Notes under the pieces: model-generated
Database searches by the model: none
What the model saw: only the letters and a program-made list of their open reading frames with translations
Told to the model about the DNA's origin: nothing
Translations under genes and position numbers: made by a program
From: Mytilus californianus
Lineage: Eukaryota > Mollusca > Bivalvia > Mytilida > Mytilidae
Direction: 5' to 3'
DNA length: 64,000 nucleotides
Assembly: GCF_021869535.1 (NCBI RefSeq)
Contig: NW_026262679.1
Location: 84,813,143-84,877,142 of the forward strand
In this document: positions 48,401-60,400 of the stretch, piece by piece
Position numbering within the stretch: the first letter of the stretch is position 1
Layout: every line of letters begins with the position of its first letter

Positions 48401-51400
48401 TGCACATAAAGTTAAATTTAGATTCTGGAAAATTTTGGAATAGAAAGCATTGAGAATATACTTCTATAAACATTATTTGCCTTAGCTCAGTATTATGTTA
48501 CTCACTTTGCTGAAAGCAAGGGTTTTTTCAACCATGATTTTAACATTCTACCACCAAATCTAGTAACAGTCTGGTTAAGGGCCCAAAATAATGATCCTTT
48601 CTCTTTTCCATCAGTAAGATTTTGAAACACTTCTAAATTCCTGAGTACACTAGTTTGTAGCTGCATGTAGAGGGATTTTGTAGAAAACTGACAAAAATTC
48701 CTGAAAAATAAATAAAATCAATCTACCTTGAAAACAAGAGTACCCTTGCCTTCTTTTATCAATATGAAGAGAATAAAATATAATTTTAAATGATAAAAAT
48801 AGGACTCCAATCTCTTTTAACTATCGGTAAGTGAAGTCTATACAAATCAATCTAAATGGATCAGATACATTCAAGTGTAGAAAAAAACAAAGTTTAACAG
48901 AATATTTAACAGAATATTTAATAATAAAAATATATGATATCAAGAAAAGTTGAAAAAATGAAACTATTCTGTGAAGATGAGGGATAAAATATTCTTTATT
49001 TTCTATAACAATAGATTTGCTGCTGGAAACATACAATCATGCCTATGGAAGGATAAATGACTAGGAATTATTTGTATTATAGTTTTGAAAATATGAAAAT
49101 CTATATTTTGCACTATACATTAAAATAACTTTCCTTCAGAAATATAATTTGCTGCCATTTTAAAGAAAATATTCCCAAAATGATCATGTCAATAGAATAA
49201 AACTATTTATTTTTTTAAAGTTCCAATCCAAACATAAAAAGAAGACAATTATTCAATACCTTTTAAAAACTGGGTGGTACTACAATGTTCTCATTTCATT
49301 AAAGTAGTTAGATCAATTTTTCCCATTAAGTTATTGAATATTTTTTAAAAGTTTATTTCTGACTTAATATCTTAGCTGAAAATACAATATGTAGACAATA
49401 TACCCAGTAAGTTTCAGAATCTGGCTTAGTCCAAAATCTTTGAGGTACACCAAAACACCTGACAAACAGCTTATAACTGGTTTTGGTAAATTTATTATCT
49501 CCTGAATTCTACCAGCACCTACATTAAAGATTGAATGAAATAATATATAACGTTACATTGTAGCAGTTAATATTATTGCAGTTTTCTTTTTAAAGGTTTT
49601 TGGCTGTAAATATTCTACATGTTTATCATTGTAATCACACAGTATAAATTTATATGGTAGGTTTTTCCTCAAAACAATTAATGTGAATTTAATGCTACTC
49701 AATGATTTATAACTCGCTGTCTACAATTTTTAAAGTTTATACGTGATATCATAAAATATAGGTAACATACATTTAGCATCAGACTTGTAGAAATCTGATA
49801 CTGTCTGAAATGCTTGATCATATTCAAAATGTTCCTCTGATTGTCTTTCTAATCTTATTCTATCATCCTCTGATGTACTGCAAATAAAGATTGAGAAAGC
49901 TTTCAGTATATTGAAATAAGGCAATACGTTTATACTTGGATGTATAAAGTAACTGGCCTTTTTATAGCATATCCAGTATCAACAATAGAAGTCTACATCT
50001 ACCTTTCAGTAGATAACAGCCAAGATTATAATAAGATGTTATATGAAAATAGTCAAATTTAATACATGTAGCTTATTTTTCAATTGTAAAGGAAATCATA
50101 GATCTTTACTAGTTCACATGCATTGTACTACATAAAGAATAGAGATCTTAACTACACATGGATAAGTTTAGCTTTTAAATTAAATAAAATCTGTTGCTTT
50201 AACTGTAAAAATCAAACAAATACATGTCAATCAATCGATTATCAAAATTTTCTTTCATAGATATATATTGCCTTATACCAGCTACCTGAAACAATATGAA
50301 GTTATTATTTTACAATATTAATGAAATATTAAGTACATCTACTGAATGTCCACTAAAATGTTAACATTATCTGGTACTATTACCTTATATCTATGATTCC
50401 TTTGATTATTTTCTCAGTTTTTGAAGACAGGTTACAAGGTATTAGTATTTCCGCTGGCTGTATGTGGGTTATCCTGGTTTCCAGTTCACTTCTTGTATCA
50501 TCATCATTGAAAAAATCATAAATAATGTCACCAGTTGAAGGTTGGACAGCCTAAGAAAATAAAAATATAACTTTTTTTTAATTTTTTTCTCAATTTTAAT
50601 AACTGACACAATAATAATAATAATAATAATAAAAGTAAAATACAAATAAATAGAAAAATTCCTATAAAACCTGTTGGATGTATAAGGTTGTTTTTTTTTT
50701 ATTATGAAAATGAACAGAAGATTCCAAAACCGATGTTTTTATTTTGAATTTCATGTAACAATACTAACTATGTATCTGTTATTGCTTGACTGGTCATTCA
50801 AGGTAAAATATCCAAAAGCGGGAGATTCTATACTCCTGCGCGGGAGGGGACTGGCTAGCGGGAGATTTCTGGAATTTCGTCTTTTGAGTGGGAGTCTCCC
50901 ACTCAAAACGGGAGGGTTGGCAGGTATGCATTTTTCGATAGTATAAGGACCAAAACTCCCGAACAGTTAAGTGAAAATCCTCAATATCGAACTTGACCTC
51001 CATTTTGTCATTAGTATCAACATATTAAAATTTGAAAATCATTGGTTGAATGGTTCATAAGTAATTGCATGGCCGTACTACACCAATCTAATAACTGGAT
51101 TTTTCCTTCCGAAAAAAACATTTATCTATAAAAGGAATATACAGTCTACCAAAAAGATTAATTCCAGATTAAAATGAAAGAGATTTCAAGAAGTAAAAAG
51201 TAAAATAACAAAAATATCGAACTCCAAGAAAAATTCAAATCGGAAAGTCCCTAATCATGCTAATAAAACGACAAAATCAAAAGCTCAAACACATCATACA
51301 AATTGAAAACAACTGTCTCATTCCTGACTTGGTACAAGCATTTCCTTATGTAGAAAATGGTGGATTAAACCAGGTTTTATAGCTAGCTAAAAGAAATTTG

Positions 51401-54400
51401 AAATATATCTGAACCAACAACATACCAGAATTCCAATAGATGTTTGTTTAGTTTTATCTGGTGGTGTTTCATACACACACAACAGAAATGACGTCTGCTC
51501 CTCAACAGTAGCCTCTCCAGTTATTTCCCCTGAGATAGGATTTACATCTGAAAAAAATTTATGAAAGCAGATGTGCAAAAATTTAGGAATTAACATCTGT
51601 CAACAATATTCTCATAAACTACTGTAAATTGGGAAATTTTTGCGGTTTTCTCTCGAAAAGCATGTGTTTTATTTTGGTGTGTGTAATTTTAGTGCTTCGT
51701 CAAATTGATATGTTTTAATTTTGGAACAACAGTAGTGAGCAAGCTTATTCATATTTGCCTTTATTTACCCGTTTATTGACAAAATATCATTGAATTTCTC
51801 AAACTAAAAACACGACAAAGTTAACTTAATGAAGGAATCGGATACGGATGCAATTGCAAATAGTTCCGTATATCGTGGTTCGAAGCTGAAAGAAAAATAT
51901 AAAATAAAATCTTAAACATTAAAAACACTTTTTAAAAAGATTATTTATTTTTTTTAAATATCATATGAAATAAATTTTAATCATCTCTATTGCAGTACAT
52001 GTTAATCTATTGACGATTAAGGATTTAAATTCTAATCCTTATGCCTCTGGCAGTACATGTTAATTAATTGGAGATAAAGGATTACAAAGAGTTTTGATAT
52101 TCTAATTACCAATAACGGTGTTTAATCAGCAATAACCTGGCATATTTATGACATGTGTGAATAAAAATGCATGTTATGTTTTCTTTAAAATTTCAGAAAA
52201 TTGACAATTAAGTAAAAATTATCTTGTGTTGTTGTCAAATTATACCAGGTATTTATTTACAGATTTGGCTATGTGTAGAATTGTAGGAAATATACGGAAG
52301 ATATAATAACATAAAATATTATCCCCAACAATTAACATTACGATATGAATTTTTAGTGTTTGCTTTATTTTCGTGTGTTTAATTTTGGCACTTTCATTGG
52401 AGGCACCAAATAAACCAAAATAAAACTACAACCAAAATAACCCAATTTATGGTATATGAAGATATGAATTATGTCCCCTTGAAATATGGAACGGAAATTT
52501 TTTGCTCTGACGAATTTCGTTGAAAATGTTGTTTTAAGTTACATCTTATTAGCTGATTTTTGGAGATGAAGTTTTTTTAGGAATGCAGATGCGTGAGTGT
52601 TACCGACGAATTTTTTGAAGGGAAATTTAACTTTTGCACAATTATTGATTATTTATTTCCGAAACGGGGTTAAAGCTATATACACAACACAACCTAAACA
52701 TCACTCACACTAAATTTTCCGATAGTTGATTACAAAACAAAGGAGAAGTCTCGATCGAGCAGACAAAGTTGGACTTTGGACCTCAAGTGTATGACATGTA
52801 AATTAGAAATGATGTTGTTTGTTAGCCTTTGAACTTAGAATTTGCCTGAAGTATAAACATGTCGCTGAAAGAAACGGCAGCACTTCTCGCCGAGAGTTGG
52901 AAAATTGTCAATCAATCAAAAGAAGATGATTTGTATGTGCTCTTAAACATGATCCTACAAGTCGTTACGACCATGGATAATAGGATGCAAAAAATAGAGA
53001 AAGGTGTAAATAAAATTGATGAATTAAAAACTATTATCACATCTATAGTATCGAGAATAGGGGATTTGGAAAAAACTGTTCATGACATAAAATTAAAGAA
53101 TTCTGAGATGGAAAGTAGTATTGAGGGCATCAGCAATGTATTTGACGAAGTTAATAACATAAATAAAGAATACAAAGCCAAACTACAAAACATTTCCACA
53201 AAATTTAATCAACTAGAAAACGCAACAAAAACTGAAATCGGCAAACTTAGGGTAGAAAATGAAAAGATAGAAAAACTTAAATCAAACATCCTAGACCTTC
53301 AGTGCAGATCCATGAAAAACAATTTAATTTTTTCTGGATTAGCTTACAATAAGAATGAAAATTGTGAAGCAAAACTAAGAAATTTCATCTATGAGGAGTT
53401 GCAAATTGAACAACATATAGAATTTGGTAACGTCCATAGATTTGGGAAAATTGGGTGGAATAGAGCCAAACCAATTGTGGCGCGTTTTATTTACCAACGC
53501 GACCTAGAATGCGTTCTCCAAAACGCATTTCGCCTCAAGGGAAAGCCTTTTGGTATCAATGAACAATTCCCAGCAGAAATTGAAGCTCGCCGAAGGAAAC
53601 TCTATCCTGTTATGAAACAGGCGAAGCGAGAAGGTAATCAGGTGTCATTGGTACGGGACAAACTATTTATTGACGGAGAACAATTCCTATTCACAGAACA
53701 AACTAATACCAGTAAAGATGATCAGCACAGAGGGCATCAGAATGGAGGGTTTAGAGACGTAATGATGACCCCAGCAAATACTAACGGTCGACCTTACAAA
53801 CGACAAAGATCTGGGTCAAGCCCAAGTAGTGAATCAACTCACCTATAGGAATGCCACGGAGAGCATAACCAAAATTTAACAGATGTAAATTTGAACTGTA
53901 ATGATTCTTTAAAAACTTCCAGAAATGTTCATATTAGAAGTGATATCAATATTTTGTGTCTAAATTGTTGTGGTGTTAAAAAAAAGATTGAACTACCCTG
54001 AATTTCAGTCATTGTTAAATAATAACGATATAATTTGTTTAGTTGAAACAAAAACTGACGATATAGATATTATTGATTTACCAGGTTATGAATTCAAAAT
54101 GAAAAATAGAAAGAAAGTATCAAGAAATAGGTCAGGGGGATAACTTTAGGATACAAATTAGAACTAGCAAATAAAATAAAAGTGTTAACAACTGACAGTC
54201 AGTTTGTTCTTTGGTTCAAAGTTTCGTTAGATTTACTTAGTATTGACGATGATATAGTTTTTGGCATAGTATATATTCCTCCGGAATACACAAATTACTC
54301 ATCTCAAGATGCTTACAGTCAGTTAGAAAATGAATACATTATTTTTTCTAATACTTATAAATATGTGTCATTACTAGGAGATTTTAACGGACGAACAGCA

Positions 54401-57400
54401 GATGACGACGATTTTATTATTATACATAATGATAAACATACAAATAATCTAACAGATTTTATAGAAAATAAAGTGTATATGCTTGATGAATTTAATATTC
54501 CAAAGAAAAGAAACTCTTTGGACAGGGTAAAAAAATGGATACGGGAAACTATTGTTAGATTTATGCAAAGGAACCAATTTATTTATTGTAAATGGTCGAA
54601 TTGGTGATGATAGACAGTATGGTAAATTAACATGTAGAAATAGCAGTATTGTAGATTATTGTATTAGTAGTGCTGAGTTGTTACAATATTTTACTAATTT
54701 TCATGTACTTGAATTTTCTACTTTATATTCTGATGTTCATTCCCCATTAGAGATAACTTTGGCGAGCACTCAACAAGATGTTGAAAAAAATCAGTGTTTA
54801 AATGCTGGAACAGATACATGTAACCGTCCAGAAAATATCAAAAAGTGGGATAATGATAAAACTTTGGATTTTCAAAATGGGATAGATGTGGAAGGGGTCT
54901 ATGCTCTAATTGAAGAAATTGATAAAGTTGAAGCAAATATGAGTAAATGAACTAAACATGATTGTAAATAACATGTGTGACTTATTTTTGGACTCTGCCA
55001 AGGCAACATTTGGGGTTACTAGAACTAGAGGTTCGAAGAAATCTAAAAACAAGCCAGTAAAATTAGATAAAGAATGGTTTGACAGTGACTGTAAATTTGC
55101 TCGCCAAAATTATCGCAAGCTCAAAAGAAAATCTAAGAACAATAGATCAGAACAAAACTGCCAAATTAAGAAATCTTCGGAGAAATTATATAAAAAGACT
55201 TTAGATAAAGCAATTACTGCACATAGAAAAAAAATGGCTAAAAAAATAAACATATTGAGATCCAATAATTCAAAAGAGTATTGGAAATTATTAAGCAGTA
55301 GAAAAAAAAGAGACCAACCCGACATCCCCATTACTAAATTGTTCGATTTTTTCAAAAACTTGAACGCCGCCCCAGATGATGAAGAAAATACAAATATTCC
55401 AACATTAACAGGCTTAATGAAAATTTAAACAAGATAATTTCAAAAGACGAAATTCTTAAGGGCATAAAAAACCTTAAGAATGATAAAGCATTTGGGGATG
55501 ATCATATAATAAATGAATATATCAAGTTGACATCTGGCTTATTCATTGATTAATATGAAAAATTATTTAACGTTAAATTTCGCACTGGTATTATTCCTGA
55601 TAGTTGGTTAATTGGTTATATTAAGCCTGTTTATAAAAATAAAGGTAGCAAGTTGGACCCCAAAAATTTTAGACCTATTACCATTTTGAGTTGTATGGGG
55701 AAACTTTTTACCGCAATTTTATGCGAGCGACTAAATCTTTTCTCTGAAGAATTTGTGATTTTAAACGAAAACCAATGTGGTTTTAGAAAGGGTTATTCAA
55801 CAATTGATAATTTATTTGTAATTCATTCATTGTTTGAAATTTTAAAATTTAAGAAGAAAAAATTATTTTGTGCATTTGTCGACTTTGAAAAAGCGTTTGA
55901 CACGATTTGGCGAGACGCACTGTGGTATAAAATGCTTTTGAATAATATGAATGGATGTATGTATAATGTTATTGTAAATATGTATCAAGGTACTAAGTCA
56001 TGTATTTCATATAACAATTCCATGTCTGATTTTTTCCCATGTAATAACGGGGTTAGACAAGGCGAAAATTTATCGCCTTTTCTTTTTTCTCTATTTTTGA
56101 ATGATCTTGATTCATTTTTGCAAACCTGTAATATAGAGGGCCTAAAATCAGTCTCAACAGAGCTTGAAGAAAAACTTGACATATTTTTAAAACTTTTTAT
56201 TATTCTGTATGCTGATGATACTGTGTTGATGGCCGAATCCGCAACTGAACTCCAAAAACTATTAGATTGTTTTCTAGATTACACAGATGTATGGAGGCTA
56301 AAAGTAAATGTTGATAAAACAAAGGTCGTGGTTTTTTCAAGGAGACGACCATCATGTAATTTTCAATTTTTCTTTAATGAAAAAAAACTGGATATCGTTG
56401 ATGAATTTAACTATTTGGGCATAATTCTAACAAGAACAGGTAATTTTAATAAAATGAAGCAATTTAATGTAGAAAAGGCTACTAAGGCTCTTTGCGATGA
56501 TTTAAGACTAGGTCGTCTACATAATCTTTCTATATGTAGTCAGTTGGACTTATTTGATAAAATGGTGAAACCAATATTACTGTACGGTTGTGAAGTATGG
56601 GGTATTGGAAATAATGACATAATTGAAAGGGTACAACTAAAATTTTTTAAATTGTTATTAGGTCTGAAAACATCAACACCCTCTTACATGATTTATGGGG
56701 AGCTTGGAAGATATCCTATAGACTTGGACATAAAAACTAGATTGATCTCATTTTGGGGGAAATTAAATTCTGGTAAAGAGACAAAACTATCATATACTTT
56801 ATATAAATTGTGTTATCACATGTCTATTAATGACAATGTGCATTTTTCATGGTTAAACAGAGTAAAGACTATTTTAAATGAATGTGGTATCCCCAATGTG
56901 TGGGAAACGCAATCTTTTATGAATTGTAAATGGTTAGTTTCATTCATCAAGCTCAGACTTAAAGATCAGTTTGTACAAGTCTGGCATTCTTTGCTTGAAA
57001 ACTCACCAAAAGCACTTAATTATAAACTTTTTAAAGATTTTTTTGGAAAAGAAGATTATTTTGAAATTCTTGGGAACAAACTGTCTATTGATTTTTGTAG
57101 GTTTAGGACCACAAATCACAAGCTCCCTATTGAACAGGGTAGATGGAATAATATAGTTAGAAATAATAGACTGTGTCTTCTATGTAGTAAAAATGACATT
57201 GGTGATGAATTTCATTACATATTAGAATGCAAATACTTTAAAGAAAACAGGAAACATTGTATGTCACATTATTATTTTTAAAATGCAAATACTGTTAAAT
57301 ACAAGCAGATTATGTCTTCAAAACACAAATCAGAACTGATTAAACTTTGTAAATTTATATAGATTATCAACACAGGTATATGTGCTCCTGGCTAAAATGT

Positions 57401-60400
57401 ACTTCATATATTTTCTTAGCAATTGTTTTGTTTGTTCTGTCTTATTGTAAATATTGTACATAAATGTCTTCTCTAAACCTATGTATATGGTTTATTGAGA
57501 ATAAAGATATATATAAATGCATTCTGAAAACATTTCAAATTAATCAACCATAAACACCTTTAAGTATGCATTGTTTCTTTTTTTTTTTTCTTTTCACACA
57601 ATTCTCTTCAACCTCATACTTTATTTGGTCTTTTTAACTTTTTTTGAATCGAGCGTCACTGATGAGTCTTTTGAAGACGAAACCTGCGTCTGGCGCAAAT
57701 ACAAAATTTCAATCCTGGCATCTATGATGAGTTTATTATGAACAAGCTGGGAGTATATCCTGTTATATCAAAGTTAGTCTAATTATGTTAATCTTTTGTT
57801 CTGATGTTTGCTTAACATTTCTTGTCATTTGGAAAAGCATAAAATATCTTCATTTTGCATTATAACGTCAGAGAAGCTTTCTTATTTTCTATGATGACAT
57901 AATTGAAAAGTTTGACATCACAGTAGAAAATTGAGCTTCATTCATAGTGAAAAGCATTAGAAAACAGATATAAAAAAAATAATTGTATCCACCTTCTCCA
58001 ATCAATGTAGACTTGGTATACAATGACTGTAGTTGTCTGGTAAATGGAGCACTTTTGTTGTCACCTGCTGCTTTCAAAGCTGCTGTCTCCATTTGTTTTA
58101 CAACACCAACCTGTAATAATAAGTTATTCTGTAACCATATACTAAATGTTAATATCTATCAACTTAAACAAGTGTAATTTCAGTCTATAGTCATTTTTAA
58201 AACAATTTTTTCATTCTGATATGCGAATTTAGTTGTAAGCATAACATAAATTCAGAAATAAATGCGTGCATTTATTATTGTGAATTTTTTACCTCTAACA
58301 AAACTGTGAAATCTAGTTAATGGGACTGCAAAAAATGTTTCTTCTCATAGCTAAAATTATGAATGTGAGTTTTCACTATGGCAAACCTGATACTGTCGTT
58401 TTTTGTATTTATAAAAACATCTCAATGATTTCTGAATTTAAAATATAAACAAATCTCTTAACTACCAATCATTAAATTCCGACCAAAATCAACTTCAGTA
58501 GTAGGTCGACATACAGTAACCCATATACCACATTATTTGTTTTTTATTTGAAGTCAATTTGGATTTTAGTCGGAGCACTTAACATACACTACCATCTACA
58601 AAAATGTATATGGCAATTTGTCATACCTTATATCCTGCAGAAACCAGTCTTCTAACATGAACAAACAATCTATGTGTTGGAATGGATGCTGTCATAAAAT
58701 TATGATCCAGATGACAAAATATCTTCAGTACTTTTGCTGCTACCTGCACAAAGAGATATTGGAATGTTATATATGGATATCCACTTTAATATATATCATG
58801 TAAAAATGGTATTCATTACATGGATATTGGAGCAAGAATGTTTCTTCTTGTCTCAAAGCTATATTTCTCTTTTACTGTCATAAAATAATCTCATAAAAGA
58901 AAAACACTAAGAATCAATTCCAACCAAGTAAGGTTCAAATTGGTCAAATGGTTTCAGCGAAGGATCTTATTTCCAATTTAAAATCAATTATTTAAAATCT
59001 ATGCATGGTTAAATATGACATCAAATGTCAACAAACAGTGATACGTGTAGAATAGAAATATAAAAAAAAGTCCCCATATATAAGTATACAAGATATATAA
59101 AAAGACAAACAATGTAAGGTTGTATATTACTACATAAACAAAACTAGCCACCTAAATTTTTGGGGTTAATGTGTGTATTGAATGGTCAAATATATATATC
59201 TATAATCTTGTTAGTAAACATTGTTTTTTGCTAATCTACTAGGTAAGATTAATTTCAAACCTCTGCATCTTCTCCAAAGAATCTGTACTTGTAACCACAT
59301 TCAACAAGTAGTAAAGCATCAGGGTACTTATTTTTAATATCAACATATTGTTGCTCCAGTGGTGTATATTTAGTTTTTGTCTGTTTATTGATTGGTGACT
59401 TCCCTTTACTAGGGGTTGACGATTGAGATGTATGGCTAAACACTGATAGACGATCATCTTTGATTATCACATCTTCATCACTGTCAGAATCACTATGATT
59501 ATTCTTGGTTTTAGCTGCATTGTTAGCTGTGTTTAAATTTCCTTTCTTAAATTGTTTGATGCTAATCTCTGTTTTCTCTCTGTCTAAATCTGGTTCAAAT
59601 TGTTTTAGTTTCAATTTTGTTGATTCATTTAAGATAACTTTAGACGAGCATTCTGGTTGTTGTCCATCATTTGGAGCTATATTTCCATTAGTTCTACCAG
59701 CTGATACATCTAAACATTTCTTTTTAGATGAATCACCTTCAGAAACATTTTCTTCTCTAGGTCTTTTCTTTTGACTGAATGAAGGAATCTAAAACAAAAT
59801 TTCTGCTCATCAATTTTTATAACTAACTACAGTTGTAGATTCCAACAGGCTATGATTGAAAAGGGATTGCTGCTTAGTTAAATGTTATAATTAAGGGTTA
59901 TTAATGGAAAAGAGTTGGAAATAGGTCTTTCAAAACTTGACATGTTACGATGTACAATGTACATGTACTGTCACTATTTTGTTGACTTTTAAAGAATATC
60001 ATAATATATGTACCACATATGGCTATATTATGCTCTATTGTTAGCAAAGTTTCATTCTATTTTACTGCATTGATGACGTTTCAATGAATATGATTGAAAT
60101 ATCAACAGATTTTTACAGGTAATTTAAGCAGCTGTTAGTTCCACTGCATGTTATTATATCATATTTTTATAACTCTTTCACATGCTGGAGAACCTAAGAA
60201 TTGTAGAAGAAATGTGGAAGATACCAAACGGCTATCAAACTTGTCACAATGACATTGCCACAACAACAACGAATTACAGCTATCAGTTACAATATAGAGC
60301 ATTTATATTTTTATGTTATTCATTATGATTTTCATAACATAGAACAATAATACCAAATTTCAGCTTTGTAAATATCAATTAGCAGTAATCATACATAATT

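Larger units (their letters stand above)
52455..57535 (+). mobile_element. Non-LTR retrotransposon (LINE) inserted antisense in MSH3 intron 4
   Basis: This is a near full-length two-ORF LINE. A 5' leader of about 400 bp is followed by ORF1 (52859-53848), a disrupted APE-type endonuclease region (about 53930-54950), a linker (54958-55428), a reverse transcriptase frame (about 55553-57281) and a 3' UTR ending near gagaataaagatatatataa. It lies between MSH3 exon 4 (57993) and exon 5 (51547) on the opposite strand. The outer limits are approximate because no clear target-site duplication was seen. At least three frame breaks and internal stops make this copy unlikely to be autonomous. Confidence 0.88.

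Noticed and set aside
54958..55428. Independent lysine-rich gene
   Set aside because: Its position between LINE endonuclease and RT remnants, same strand, shows it is part of ORF2.
55985..56182. Minus-strand ORF within the RT region, and similar shadow ORFs at 55110-55355 and 59239-59457
   Set aside because: Antisense or off-frame shadows of LINE ORF2 or MSH3 exon 2.
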